A DNA stretch of 64,000 nt from Prorocentrum cordatum (GCA_963575745.1 CAUYUJ010005034.1:1-64000); one strand, 5' to 3'. Positions 1 through 11,991 are shown, counted from the first letter of the stretch. The notes: generated from the letters alone by a model not told the origin. Program-made: numbers and translations.

Positions 1-330
1 GGCCGGAGCCGAAGCCGGAACCCGTGCCAGAGCCGAAACCGCCGAGGCCGGGGCCGGAGCCGGGACCAGAGCCCGGGCTGGGGCCAGGGCCTAGGGCTGG
101 GGCCGTGAGCCGGGGCCGGGGCCGGGGCCAGGGCCGGGACCAGGGCGGGGGCCGGGGCCAAAACCTGGCCCGGGGCCGGGGGCCAGGACTGGGGCTGGGG
201 TCAGGGCGGGGCCAGGACTGCGGCCGGGGCCGGGGTCGGGACTGCGACCGGCTGCGGCCGGGGCCGGGGCCAAGGCCGGGGCCAGGGCCGGGGCCGGAAC
301 CAGGGCCGGGGCCGGGGCCACTGAGATCAC
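1..330. repeat. GGGGCC-rich low-complexity repeat
   Basis: Irregular GGGGCC / GGGGCCGG / GGCCAGG runs fill this stretch. Both strands stay open in several frames (Pro-Gly-Pro-rich on plus, Gly/Arg-rich in another frame), which is what such a repeat gives by itself, so I do not call a protein. The G-rich plus strand could form G-quadruplexes. The block stops sharply near 325, and normal-complexity DNA with AT-richer composition follows. Confidence 0.85.
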
Positions 331-779
331 CGCGCCATTTGCTAAGTAGTTCGGCTGGCTACAACTATTTCGAACACGCTTGCATCATGCTTGTAGCTAT
401 GATGTTTCTGTATATAGTCTTATGTGCGCCAAGCAAGATACAGCCGAATTCAGAATGACGCCTCGAACACTTAGCCAGGACAGCTAACCCCACAGAAGCG
501 AGGTTAGCTAAACAGTTTAGCGAATTTAGCCAAGATCAGCTAACCTGGCTAGCTAAGTTCAACGAAACCCACCGTTGCGCAGCGGGAACGGCATGCTTGC
601 TACAACCACGGCACATGCTTCTGTAAGTCCAGCAATGATTTTACCTGTGCGTGTTTCTCCTCCTCCTCCTCCACCTTCCGTCCTTCTCCGCCATGGTCAT
701 TGTTGGACCAACCGTTTCTGTCAGTGTTCAGGTACCCAGGGGACCCTTTCGGAACACGCGCGCTGCAATGTCGCAGGAT
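331..779. other. Unassigned sequence, no gene seen
   Basis: This stretch shows short partial repeats of a TTAGC-containing phrase around 470-555 (gttagctaa, ttagccaagatcagctaac) and a TCC-rich run at 655-690. I see no convincing open reading frame or RNA gene. Confidence 0.5.
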
Positions 780-2416
780 CCCTCTAAAGTGGTGGAGGGC
801 CCAACGCTGCGATCGAGAAGTTCAGACTGTCTGACAATGAAGGGACGGAGATGATTACCGTGGCCGACTCCGTGATCGCAGCGCTGCTATCCAACGAAAT
901 GGCGCACGAGCCCCGCATCTTGCCACTGCGCTCTCACCCGTCCAGACAACAGGTTCGGCATCGGCCTGGGCGTGCCCAACATACACGGCCTCTCGAGCGA
1001 GATCGTGAAGCGGGGGTGGAGCTGGGCCACGCGTTCTCGGGCATACTGCTTCGAGATGCTTCCAGGCTCGGAGGGAGAAGAGCGGTTCAGGTCCAACGTC
1101 GCCCTGGCCGAGGGAAGCGACGGCCTTCTGCCTCCGCCCTCGAAGCAGGATGCGCGCCGCGTTTCTGCCGCAAGCGGCAGCCACGCAGACGCTCTGATGC
1201 GGTGCCTGCTTCGCCAAACGGGCTCGATGATCACCGAACTTTGTGCCACAAACGGGAAACTCAGCCATGACATCATCTTCGGCCAGGCCCCGTCCGTGAA
1301 GCAGGCGATGGAGATTGGACTCGAGTGGGTCGTGATCCAAGCCGACTGCCAGAAGCAGTTGCCGCACCTCGCAAGGTTTTTGCAAGGGGCCGGAAACGCA
1401 GATCAGGGAACACAGAGGGTGGAATCAAAAATCCAAGTGCTGCGACAGATCTACCAGCGGGCCAGGAACTTCACAATTGCGGGCAAGAGCGTCGACCGGA
1501 AAAGCGTAACGACAGAAGTCGAACGGCGCAAGCCACAAGTCAAGGGAGAAGTGGAAGGCATGTGCAAACTTGTTGAGAACTACTCTGGAGGAGATCCACC
1601 TATCTTCCTTACCAAGTGGAGGCATACGCGAAAACACTGAAAGAGTTCAAGAGGGACGTCCCTGGGATAGTTCTCAGGTTGCTCGGGAACCTGAAGGTCG
1701 AGAACTACCCGGAATTCGTGATCAGCCTCCTTAAAGGCAGCCTTGGTGGCACCAGAGTGCTACTGCAGGGACGGGGTCTCCAGGATCATCAATAGCAGTG
1801 ACGTCGCAGCGCTGACCTCGAAGAGCAAGGCGAAGGTCGTTGGCGCAAGCGCCAACCTGAAGATGGCGAACGACTGCATCGGCCAGGTTTTGTTAGCATT
1901 GAACAGCAGCGTGAGGACGAAGCTTGTGGGCGCGCTGGAGGTGAGATGGGCAATGCTGGTTTGGGCAAGTAGACCAAATCCAACGTGGCATACAAAGCGT
2001 TCGACGAGATAGGCTGCGCATTCGTGAAGGAGCTCATCGAGATGTGCCCAGCGGCGGCCGTTACACGGTCTCCGTGGCAGCGCCCCGATGTGTCCGACGA
2101 GAGCGCTGGCTCGTGCATCCAGCAGCTCACGGCGACTGGCGGCATCGGCATGGCGGAGATGAGGAAGGTCGGCTTCACGGCGAAGGCCCGCGTTCCCCAG
2201 GAGCATGGCGGCAGCGACACGGTATACACCGTTGAAGCGGTTGGCGCCGATAGCGTCCTGCTCACAGTCTCGGCGGATGGCCAAAGCGAGGTGGACGGGA
2301 ACGTCAGTTCCAGACCCATCAGGAGCACCCATTACAAGGCCGAGGGGAGGATGAGCATGACCGTCACGCCAAGCAAGCGCCTCGAGAGCTTCAAGGAACG
2401 CAACGTAATTCGCTGA
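780..2416 (+). pseudogene. Decayed or multi-exon coding region, unknown protein
   Basis: Protein-like sequence runs along the plus strand but changes frame several times. Pieces are visible near 785-930 (KVVEGPNAAIEKF, ITVADSVIAALLSNEM), 950-1610 (GIGLGVPNIHGLSSEIVKRG, then an alpha-helical, Lys/Arg/Glu-rich part), 1608-1735 (QVEAYAKTLKEFKRDVPGIV), 1735-1975 and 1980-2416, which ends at a TGA. Amino-acid content is balanced and not repeat-derived, unlike the flanks. The frame changes near 930, 1610, 1735 and 1975 fit small indels (pseudogene or retrocopy) or unrecognised introns; no convincing splice pairs were found. I do not recognise the family and assign no function. Confidence 0.4.
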
Positions 2417-3182
2417 CCCTCCTCATCCTCCTCTTACTCCTCGTCCTGCTACTAATCGTTGTCCCCCTCCTCCTCTGCCTCGCCCTGTCTCGCAGTAGGT
2501 CGTTGATTGGGGTGAGCTCAAGTTGGAGCTACGAGCGCACTCGAAATATGCTTAATGCAACTTGGGTGGGGGAGACGTGCGCTGAACTGCGAAACCCCTA
2601 AAAACACCACAGTTGGTCAACGACGCCAGGTCCATGAGCTTCAGCACCAAGTCTTTGAAGCCGCTCGGGGAGACCACGGTTGCTCCTCCTCCTGGTCCTC
2701 CTTATCATCCTTCACCGCTTAATCCTCGTCCCTGTTCCCATTGCATTCCTCAGGGCCCCGTGGAAATCGTCGGGAAGATGGGGGGGTAGAGAGCTGTGCT
2801 GATGCGGTCAGATCAGAGCGAGGGGGGTCGAGCGGTCATGCACTGCCCCCGAATGCGCGGCCGGAGTGTGGCTCCGCGATGCAGATATGTTGGTGCCGTG
2901 GTTGGTTTAGTTGTTGTCTGTTGTGGCCGTCGTTCCACGGGCGCCCCCGCCCACGACCCACCCGCGCGGAGCGCGTGGGGAGCGCGAGAGGGGGGCGCAG
3001 GGGAGCGCAGGGGAGCGCGGGGGGGGGGCGTCGTCGTCGTCGCAGGGGAGCACAGGCCAGCGTAGGGGAGCCGGGCTCCGAGTCGGGACGAGCGCGAAGC
3101 AAATCAGAGTGGCGATCAGGCGCCTCGGGGAAGAGTTGTTCCAGATTCGCGCGGCGGCGCACAGTTTTGAACCTCATCGTGG
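2417..3182. other. Pyrimidine-rich, then GC-rich sequence, no gene supported
   Basis: TCC/CTC runs at 2417-2480 and 2680-2730 are followed by a GC-rich stretch with short repeats of GGGGAGCGC (2975-3070). Open frames here are Arg/Gly/Ala-rich and look compositional. Confidence 0.5.
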
Positions 3183-3482
3183 ATGGTGGGCAAGTGGAAG
3201 GTGGGTGGTGGGTGGGTGGTGGGTGGCGGGTGGTGTGGGTGGGTGGGTGGGTGGGTGGGTGGTGGGTTGGTGGTGGGTTGTTGGTGGGTGGGTGGTGGGT
3301 AAGTGCGTGGTGGGTGGGTGGGTGGTGGGTGGGTGGTGGGTGGTGGGTGGGTGGGTGGTGGGTGGGTGGGTGGGTGGTGCGTGGGCGGCGGGTGGATGGT
3401 GAGTGGGTGGTGGGTGGGTGGTGGGTGGTGGGTGTATTGTGGGTGGGTGGTGAGTGGGTGGTGGGTGGGTGGCGGGTGGCTT
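3183..3482. repeat. (GGTGGGTGG)n minisatellite
   Basis: About 300 bp of GTGGGTGG-type units with occasional variants (GTGAGTGG, GTGGCGGG, GTGCGTGG). It leaves all frames open (Trp/Gly/Val on plus, His/Pro/Thr on minus), so the long frames across it are not evidence of a protein. Regular GGG runs make it a G-quadruplex candidate. Confidence 0.95.
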
Positions 3483-4385
3483 CGCCCGCGCCTCCGCCAA
3501 CTCACCTTTATCCGCAAGTGCGGGTTGCTACGCGTGGTGCAGGGTGAGTAGGAGAGCGATCGCGAGAGATCGAGGCGCGGCGACGGCGACCGCGAGCAAC
3601 GGTGCCCAGAGCGCCCTGAGTGCACGAAAAGCAAATGCGCTAACAAGCAGAAGGGGAGGCGGATGAGGCATAGTCGGAGGAGGAGGAGGAGGAGGTGGCG
3701 GGCACTGAAGTTGGACACCACTTTGGCGGGCAAAGTGGGAGGAGCACGAGGAGGAGGAAGACGATGAGGAAGATGAGGAGATCAGCTCATAGCATTTGTC
3801 TGATACCCCCCCCACACTGATCAAACCTTGCAAAGTGCGCTGCCTTCCCGCCATCGCCCCCCACGGCCCCTGACGCATACCAGCTTCCCCTAAGTAGATA
3901 CTATACGGGTGGCCCAAATTTGAAATCCGACTTCCCCGCGCCAGATAGGTCCCCCCCGCACCTTCCTTCTCTAGCATCCCCCACACCTCCTCCTCCGTCT
4001 CCCCCGCCGCCGACCTGGGAGCACAGGAACGCGCAGCATGAGATGGGCAAGGGCGTGGATAGGGCCGCCCCAGCGACTGCGCGTCACCAGCGAGAGGACA
4101 GCGTTGATCCTACAGTTGTGTACGAGAAAGGTACAGGAGAGAAGAATGGTATAACCAAGGATTCCACGCATGTCCCATACAAAAAGAACACACTCGTCTT
4201 AGTTCCAATGGCCACCCATATCGTTATGAACACCAGGCAGTCTCTAGGGTCTTTGAATGTGAATGGCTGGCATTGCACTGCATAACCCCTCTGGGCAGCC
4301 CTCTACTCTCTGGCATTGCGCCCGCAAGGAATTCCCCAGCGACGCCAACGACTGCGCGATTCCTCCCCACCTCCCCACCCCCCTT
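3483..4385. other. Low-complexity and unassigned sequence
   Basis: Contains an AGG-rich tract (3655-3700), a GAGGAAGA-rich tract (3735-3785) and pyrimidine-rich stretches near 3950-4010 and 4365-4385. An open frame at 3920-4285 (+) is Pro/Ser-rich at its start and unconvincing. No recognised gene. Confidence 0.45.
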
Positions 4386-4634
4386 TAGTCAATCAAGCCA
4401 ACGGAGGATACCAAAGCCTACATGGCACTGGGGGCCTTGAGCGCGCGCGTCAGCGCAGCTGACTTGATGGGGCGCTTCCAATTCGATGGGACGCCTGTCG
4501 AAGACGCCCTTATTCCTGCACTTGTCAACACGGTGGACCTGCCGAAGGACACTGAGTTGAAAAGGTTGGCGCGGGGTTTGGCCGCTGACACAGAGGGCGG
4601 AGCTTCCCCTTCGAAGATGGCGAGGCAAGCCTGA
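4386..4634 (+). CDS. Short hypothetical ORF
   Basis: An open frame starts after a TAG at about 4386; the first Met is at 4422 and the frame ends with TGA at 4634, about 70 residues from that Met. The peptide has normal composition (LMGRFQFDGTPVEDALIPAL, then a charged Lys/Arg/Glu stretch), unlike the compositional frames around it. It could be an isolated exon or retrocopy fragment, possibly related to the decayed region at 780-2416, but I can show no link. Function unknown. Confidence 0.25.
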
Positions 4635-5905
4635 CGACTTATAGCCAAGCCAACCGCGCACTCCTCTCTTTCTCATGATATAGCCAAGATATTGCATAAA
4701 ATTGCCTCTGCTCGATCCGCTGTTCTTCCACTTGCAGCGCGGCAGCGTACCCTGAGCCTGCGCGATGTTACAATCTCGCCCGCTAGATTTTGCAACGCGC
4801 AGCCCGTGCGAACCTCCTCGCATGCGTCTGCGCGTTCTCAAGCCCTCTCCCTGACAGCTTGCGCCTCGCTGCGCGGGGGAGAGGGGTTCACGGCGCGGCA
4901 AGGATCCGCGCGCCGGCGCGGAGAGGGCGGGGGGAAAACCGAAATCTCGAAGAGGGCAATGAAGCAGAACGCGGCTTGAGGATTCGGGCAGGCGCTTCCA
5001 ACGCAGATTGGAGCGGGCAATAAATATGTTCGCTGTTCCTGAATGGACCGAAGCAGTAGAGAGAGCACGACGGCGGCTGGCGTCGCGTCTGCGCGCTCCT
5101 GGCTCGCGGCCTGCAGCCGCCACAAGATGGGCGCCTGACGGCCCTGGGCGAGGGGGCAGACACAGGACGAGATGGACTGACTCTGCGCGCAAGTCTTTGA
5201 CGTGGAAGGGGCTGCTGTCGCGGGAAGCACGGCGACGCCAAAAGTTTTCTATGGGAGACCACCAGCCACGCGTAGTGTTTGAGCGTGTTAGAGAGGTGCG
5301 TTAGGCACGCACGCGCAGTGATCGTTTCCATTACGGGGCGAGCCGCTCCCCGAGCTGCTCGGTCGGACCATGCTTGCTCGCTCGGCCAGAGATCTGTAGA
5401 CACGTGCCCCGTGCACCTCTGCGGTCGGGGGCGCAAATGCGGGCGCGCTCACATTACTGTTATGATGCGAGCGTGCAGGGATACATTGGCATGTCCTGGG
5501 TCAGGAAAATGTCTGGCGGGGTCCTCCACGCCCCCCCACCACCTCCCCCCCCTGACCAGCGCCTTATTAAATGGGGGGGTAGACTTGAGGCAAATGTGAC
5601 ACGATCGCCGTCACAGCAGAAACAGGGGGCGGCCTCGGCTACCGCAAACATGAAGGGCGGCTAGGCTGCGGTCGCACCCGCAGTTCTTCAGGGTAGTTTT
5701 TTTTTTTTTGGAGGGGGGAATTGTTTTCCGACCACCCAGAGCACGATGGTTCATTCACAGAGGTTATGCTGCCATCACTAGGGGGCTCGGTCAGCCCCAG
5801 CTTGCGGCACGTCAACGCGACGGAGGTCAACAGCCCCAACTTTCGGTTTGCATGCAAAGTTGGTTCCGCCAAGTGTTTTCATATACTACAGCTACAGACC
5901 TCAAA
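4635..5905. other. GC-rich unassigned sequence, no gene seen
   Basis: No recognised gene on either strand. There is a T run at about 5697-5711, and from about 5720 the sequence merges into the flank of the hairpin repeat at 5906: the phrase 'catgcaaagttggttccgccaagtgttttcata' belongs to module A, seen many times further on. Confidence 0.4.
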
Positions 5906-5946
5906 CTGGGGGCCTGCGGCAAACCGTAACCTTGGTTACCGCCGGG
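5906..5946 (+). repeat. Hairpin repeat copy, empty site
   Basis: A copy of the dispersed hairpin repeat with degenerate left arm (CCTGCGGCAAACCGTAACC) and intact right arm (TTACCGCCGGG). Its right flank (5947-6060: gagcttccttgcgatat, then ggcacgcgggcg) is closely similar to the right flank of the LINE-1 site at 13550-13690. It therefore shows what the LINE-1 target looked like before insertion. Confidence 0.8.
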
Positions 5947-6004
5947 CGCAGAGCTTCCTTGCGATATACATGACTGGCACGCGGGCGCGGCAATCTCGCA
6001 TTCC

Positions 6005-6480
6005 CCGCGCGCAAGGGCGCACTTCCTAGAGGAGGACGTGGAGGAGAAGAAGGAGTGACGAGAAGAAGGAGGTGACGGAGGCCGAGGAAGAGAAGGAGGG
6101 GGAGAAGAGGGAGCAGGAGAAGAAGAAGGAGCGGGAGAAGGAGGAAGAGAGGGCGACGAGCACGAGGAGGGGAAGCGTGCCGAGTGGGAAGGGGGATGAT
6201 GACGATGATGATAATGATGAGGATGAGGAGGGGGAGGAGGAGGAAGAACAAGAAGAAGGAGAAAGAAGAGATGGAGCAGATGGAGGAGGAGGAGAAAGAG
6301 GAGGAGGAGAATGAGGAGGAGGAGGAGGAGGAGGAGGAGGAGGAGGAGGGAAGAGGAGGAAGAAGACGAGAAGGGGGAGGAGGAGGCAGAGAAGGAGGGG
6401 AAGTGCAAGGAGGAGGAGGAGAAGGAAAAGGCAAAGAAGGAGGGGGAGGAGGAGGAGAAAAACGAGCAGACGTCTCGATA
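6005..6480. repeat. (GGA/GAA)n purine-rich tract
   Basis: About 475 bp of almost pure purine on the plus strand, mostly GAGGAGGAG and GAAGAAGG with a short GATGATGAC island near 6195-6225. It gives long Glu/Arg/Lys frames on plus and Ser/Leu/Pro frames on minus, which I read as compositional. Confidence 0.9.
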
Positions 6481-6559
6481 CCGTAGGCGAATGAACCTGG
6501 CGACCTTCTGCTTCGGTAAGGGCTTTTCAGCTCCATAGACAGCCTACAGCTCCAATAAA

Positions 6560-7080
6560 GTGGAGAGAAAATTTCTATCATCTCTAAAATAAACTAGTAG
6601 GGTGTGAATATTTTGTCGGTTCCTGCTCTGGTAGCAGACCGAGTTCGGGCATCTAGAAACTTGAGACTAGCGTTCCTGATGATTTCCGATTGCTGCGCCG
6701 AAAGGTTCTGTATCTCATCTGCAGCTCGAGTAAAGTGAAGGATAACGGCAGCACTTCTTGAGGGGAAAAATAGCATACATAAATAGTGATTATGTCCCAG
6801 CTCTGGTAGCAGACCGACTTCAGGCATGCAGATGCTTGAGACTAGCGCTGTTGATGATTAGCTTGCGACTGCTGTGCCGAACAGCTCTGTAGCTCATCTA
6901 CAGCTCGAGTTAAGTTCAGAAAACCGACAGCACCTGCCAAGATGACTCAAAACACCCGATCCCGCCCACGTGCTGTTTGATAGTACTATGTACCCGATCA
7001 ACCTCAGATCAAGATGGCGAACGGACTTACGATCGAAGATGGGCGGCAGGGGAGAAAGAAAAGGGGGGGAAAGCTTTATA
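6560..7080. repeat. ~177-bp satellite monomers plus terminal block (diverged)
   Basis: Two diverged monomers are recognised by 'ctctgtagctcat..acagctcgag' (about 6712-6732 and 6888-6911) and 'agcagaccga..ttcaggc' (6632 and 6807). They are followed by the terminal block of a satellite unit (cccgatcaacctcagatcaagatggcgaacgg, 6992-7025). Divergence from the main array at 46.7-64 kb is clearly higher than among its own units. Confidence 0.8.
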
Positions 7081-7099
7081 TATGTGTTTTTTCTTTTTT

Positions 7100-7104
7100 C
7101 TTTT

Positions 7105-7147
<43 letters not shown>

Positions 7148-7167
7148 ATATATATATATTAATTTTA

Positions 7168-7260
<93 letters not shown>

Positions 7261-7279
7261 GCACACACACACACACACA

Positions 7280-7361
<82 letters not shown>
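7100..7361. repeat. Compound microsatellite: (TA)n, poly-A, (CA)n
   Basis: An AT-dinucleotide run (about 7105-7160) is followed by about 90 consecutive A (7170-7259) and then about 50 CA dinucleotides with one interruption (7260-7361). Three simple repeats abut without spacer. The tract lies where the satellite terminal block normally carries 'cgggaaaaaatactag', so the poly-A may be an expansion of that short A run rather than a retroposon tail. Confidence 0.95.
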
Positions 7362-7363
<2 letters not shown>

Positions 7364-7723
7364 CCGCCGGTCACTCCAAATTCTCGAGAGCCCTGCTGCA
7401 GCTAGAGCCTGAGAGCTGCACCATTGAACGCGCCATGGTCGACTGCACGGACTGTAAATCCGGATTCTCAAAACGAACTGCCAAATCCCTCACAACTTCA
7501 AAAACCGACTCCAGGTTGTCACATTGTCCGCCCGGGCCGGGTGGGCAACTAGCTCCACCCGCGCCGGAATTCCTCTAGCTCATCGATGCCGGAGAGCTCT
7601 ACAAAGCACTAGCTCCCCGCGCTGGAATTCCTCTAGCTCATCGATGCCGAAGAGCTCTACGAGGTAGGGAGCTCTACGAATAACTCTCACGTCACGCTCA
7701 AGCTTAGCCGCTTTGGGAAGCCC
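7362..7723 (+). repeat. Module A fragment
   Basis: The 3' half of module A: 'tgtccgcccgggccgggtgg' (7524-7543), 'cgccggaattcctctagctc' and 'atcgatgccggagagctctac', with the last part duplicated (7600-7672). It leads directly into the left arm of the hairpin that LINE-1 interrupts. Confidence 0.7.
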
Positions 7724-7833
7724 TACTGGGCGCTGGCGGTAAACCGTCAACCTTGGTTTTTGTTACGGTTTACGGTCCGCCACTAGAATCCGAATCCGAA
7801 TCGACGGAACAGTGCAACTGAGCACCCACCACC

Positions 7834-10800
7834 TTAGGTGGGCTGCAGCAGAGCGCACGCCACCTTAGCAGCAGCCCTCGTCAAGGTAGCGCAGGCAGCT
7901 AGTTCGCAGCAGGTTACCGTGCTACCTGGAGGCAAGCTCATCGCCTCCTCGGCCACATCGCGCCAATGGAAGCTCTGCAAGCGAGCACAGGAGGAAGAGG
8001 AGGAGGAGGAGGAGGAGGAGAGGGGAAATTCAACCTGCACGCTGGAACTACTACCTACCACACCAATCTGAAGCCACCACCCGCCTCCACATCCTTCATT
8101 ACTGACACCCCCATCGAATGCACCACGGAGAGCAGTCTTACGAGCACTGAGAAAACTGATCATATACAAACCAACGAGTAATAGTATGGCCACCTCTGGC
8201 CCCCCAGGACAATCTATCCGCACGTTCATTACCCTCACGAAACAAATGCTTGTACAAATTCTGTCCCGATGCAGGTGAGGTCAGTCCCCATCCAGACAGC
8301 ATCGATTGAGTATTTTGTAGTACTCCTACCAGTCGGACATACTGCTTGTTACGAATCTGCCATCCACCGCACACCCAGTTAATGATCGTCTTACTATCTC
8401 CCAAGATTTCCATCCCAAGACGCTCGATACTCTCACACCCCCACTCCGTCTCATTCTCATAATTAGCGGCAATACGTTTGCTTATCCTCGCATTCATATC
8501 CCTCTCAACCTCCTCCTCCGCCTTCACAAACCTCCCACCAGGTGGCCCAGGGAAGACAAATAACCCCAACAAATGTTGCATGCCAATCGCAGTCAGCAGA
8601 TGCTTACAATATTTCTTGCGGGACCCAGCGGAGCTGTCGAACGAGAGGTACCACTCACCGCCAAAGAGATTCACAAACAGAATATCCACGGGCAGGGGCG
8701 CCCATGCGCACGCGTGTGAGATGCTTCCTATATTTTACAAGCAACAAAAGAATACATGTGTCACGATGTTCCGTCCACTTCCCCTTCCATGTAGCATGGC
8801 CAGTCTAGATATCATCAGTTCCCGTGAGATTTGAGACCCCGCAGCGATGGCAGGCTGCTCGTCTGATGTCCGTCGACGATCCCCACTCGATATCTGGGAA
8901 ATCTGGGAGACTTGAGAGGCCGCCGCCGCCGCCATCGCTCGAGTTTTCAGTTGACGCCGATTTGGCACCGTCTTCATGTTATCAGCAGCTGTGTGTGTGG
9001 TGTCTGCAGTCTGTCGCCGTCGCATACGAATGATTGCGGCGTCTGAGACACCCTTGGCCCAGTCCCAGCAACGAAAGAGCCATATCTGCACAGTGCGTCG
9101 AAAGCCCAGATCGACAAACTTCTGTCGTCCAGCTTCGTATCGTCTCCGCTGAAACTCAGACCACCCTTCAGTTTTCCGCTTGCGTAGACCCGGCATCAGT
9201 GCCAGGCATCTCCCCTCAAAGGTATGACCAACAGCAATGGTGGAATAGTCAGGCGTTCGACCCTCGCAGTTGAATAATAATGCAGCAGTCACTTTAGATT
9301 GAGAACGAGTGAATCTCTCAACCAGATCAATACCAGAGCAGCGATAGTAGGCAACTTCCCCAAAGAATACCTTCTGGGCTTTCTGGAGCATGGGCCTCTG
9401 AGTCAGAGTGGTCCTTCCAGGCCTCCTCCAAAGTGGCCCCCAAGATCTCAAACGACTGCACCCGCGGCAGAACCACCTCACGAGCCTCAAGAGAAGGATC
9501 CCGAGACGGCAACAGCACACGAAAAGCCTGCTCGGGGGATGGCGGGATGCCAGGCGGCGCACCAAAGTATATGCACATCAAAGATTTCGGCTTCCAGGTC
9601 ACCCCTGCATTCATCAGCGGAATGCTCATGTCACGAATCATGAACTCGAGCTCGGAGCGCGTCTTCGCATACAATAAGAGATTATATGCCCAAGAACTGT
9701 GGGTAATCCGCTCACCGTTGAACATACGCTCATCGTTCTCCAGCTTGATACCGTACTGCGTATATTGCCTCCACCTCTCAATCACATCTCTCCAGAGTAC
9801 AATAGATACTGCTAGAAAAATCATCGGTCCCTCCACTCCTCCCGTTCGAATAGACTTGTCCCAATAGACAGCTGAAGATGCCTCGATACCCTCAAAGCTG
9901 GCCACGCACTGATTTTTCAATCATGGGTTCAATCAACGCCACAATGAGATCAGCTGGAATGTCGAGAGCACGAAGACAACGCATGGCCAGGCATGGGGTA
10001 ACATGATCGAATGCTTGTAAGATATCAAGGTTGGCAAGCCACAAACTGTCTCCTTTGCCCCAAGACAGCGGAGTGCTGACTGAGCCTTTTGGCAACGCCG
10101 GTGATTTCCGAGGTTTTTCGTCCCGATGTGAATCCGCAAAGGCATACATGGTGTCTCTGCTCCTCAATCATCTTCCCAATCATCATCACAATACATGTCA
10201 TGTACCATTCCATAAGGCACGACTGCAGACAAAGTACACGTGTATCTGTCAAGTGTCGCATGTCCATCTCCTTAGGCATGAGCGTAGCAGCTAGTTGACG
10301 CCAGCCGTCGGGGCAACATAACCTGCGGGAATAGACACCTTGGAAGCTCACTAGAGACCGTCGGAGGGACGACTACGAGAGCTGTTTCAACATCATGACA
10401 GTGACGTTGTCGGGGCCTGGGGCCTTTCCCGTGGACAGCTTCGCCCTCGCCCGCAGCAGGAGCGACATCGAGAACACCTCCGAGGACCCCATGCCCGAAC
10501 AGAGAACACGCAACTGCTGTAGCTCACGGAGGGTCGCCTCCGTGGCCTCGGGGTCCTCAATCTTAGCCTTCATGTGCCCCAGTATCTCGTCCCCCCACTC
10601 CTCGCGGTCCTGAGACTCCATCCCGTTGGCAAGGATCAACGTGTCCGTCTTGGCCCTCCGCCTCCTCCTCGTGTTCATCTCCGTCCTCCACCTCTGTACC
10701 TTGGCCTCCAGCCTCCTCCATTCTCTCCTCAATATCTTTGAGCACCGTTTGGCCTCCTCTTTATCCCCACGACGAAGGGCTTCACGTTTCCTTCCCTGGG

Positions 10801-11991
10801 CGGCCAAGTGGATCTCGGATTGCTTGGGGATGTTGTTTCTGGGGTTGGTGTCCTTCTGGGGGGTGGCCTCTATGAGATCAGGTCCTGTCATGTCCAACAT
10901 CTCCTGTCGATACTCAGGGTCCTCATTTTCCTGGCACAGCGCACGGTAACGACTGCCCCGATCGCCCATGTTCTCCGCAAACTCGAGCTGCGACGCCGGT
11001 TGCAAGTAGATGAATTTTTGAGCAGGCCGGGTCCGTCTCTTCGCAGACGGTGCACAAGACAAGCGAACAACTAAACAAGCGTGGTCAGAAAGTGCACGCT
11101 CGCATCTGCTGCAGGGGTGCTCCGTCCAGGCGCGGCCCACTTCCGCAGGCAGCATCCAACCTACAGCGAGCTCTTCCTTTGCAAGCGACGGCTAACACCA
11201 ACATAATCAAGTACCTTCTCCACCCCCATACTTGATTTGTAAGTAACCCTCCTCTGCCCAAGAGAACTCTCCATCCTTGTGCCCCAGAGCCCACAGAAGT
11301 CCAGCAGGGCCCGCCTCATAGATTGCAGCCTAGACACCCCTCGGATTTCGAAGCCCGAGACAACCCTATGGGACCTTGACTTTCGTGCACAGCGTTTCGT
11401 TTGAGTCGTATACGGGCTGCCGTCATCCGATCCCTCCTCCATCCCAGTATCCATCTCAATACTTTCCCGGGCGATCCCAGACGTTTCCAGAAGCCCAGAG
11501 CCAGTAACCCTAAAGCCGTTGACCTCCGAATCTGGCTCGAGTTGGACGTTAGCATCTGTCAGGAGCACCAGGTCCTGCGGCTGCTTCGGGAACTTAGACC
11601 TATGAGTGCGAAGCACTTGGGATATATCAAACAATATCTGCCCATACACATCATGTTCATGCTGTTCTTCCGTAAGGGTACTAATACTCTCATGCGGCAT
11701 ATATGCTACAATAACCGTAACACTGGAATAACTACAAATCGCGAAACCCTTTCCACGATACGTGGCCCTGAGCGAGTCTCTCCAAGACGTAGACATGATC
11801 ACCGCAGCCTTTCGACAAGGACTCCGGAAAAATGTGTAACCTCGCATGTTGAGATCACGAGCTGAAAGGAATTGGCATTCGCACAACCCCGCGAGTCCCA
11901 CATCTAAACGACGCAACGAAATAATTATGGCATGACCATTCTCTGCACCTGCCCGACGCACATTCCATGACGCAATGGTGTCGTGGCACCT
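7834..11991 (-). pseudogene. LINE-1 ORF2: endonuclease, reverse transcriptase, RNase H (frameshifted)
   Basis: Endonuclease: SWNV at about 11975, CECQ (catalytic Glu), VAYMPH, LLTDANV, VLDYV and, in the next frame, LSDHACL. Reverse transcriptase: TGKAPGPDNVT (about 10420), CGFTSGRK, motif A LDILQAFD (about 10020), motif B-like RTGGVEGP, motif C WAYN (9681-9692), where related elements have WADN; Asp to Tyr should inactivate it. After about 350 residues of post-RT sequence come the RNase H motifs in permuted order: GDS (Asp at 8396-8398), ADR (Asp at 8216-8218), FDGG (Asp at 8113-8115) and CELA (Glu at 7903-7905). A GAG-repeat (7986-8020) adds about ten Ser between the last two. At least five frame breaks are present. 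Confidence 0.8.

Noticed and set aside
3116-3733. Thr-His-Pro-rich and Gly-Trp-Val-rich frames
   Set aside because: They are translations of the TGGG repeat on either strand, with no non-repetitive coding part.
5827-6581. Ser/Leu/Pro-rich minus-strand frames and Glu-rich plus-strand frames
   Set aside because: They coincide exactly with the purine-rich tract at 6005-6480.
7170-7259. Poly-A as the tail of a retroposed gene
   Set aside because: No retroposed body or target duplication was found next to it, and adjacent (TA)n and (CA)n tracts favour simple-repeat expansion.
9684-9686. LINE-1 W-A-Y-N as a third natural RT motif
   Set aside because: LINE-1 has many frameshifts; a single GAT-to-TAT change from W-A-D-N explains it better.
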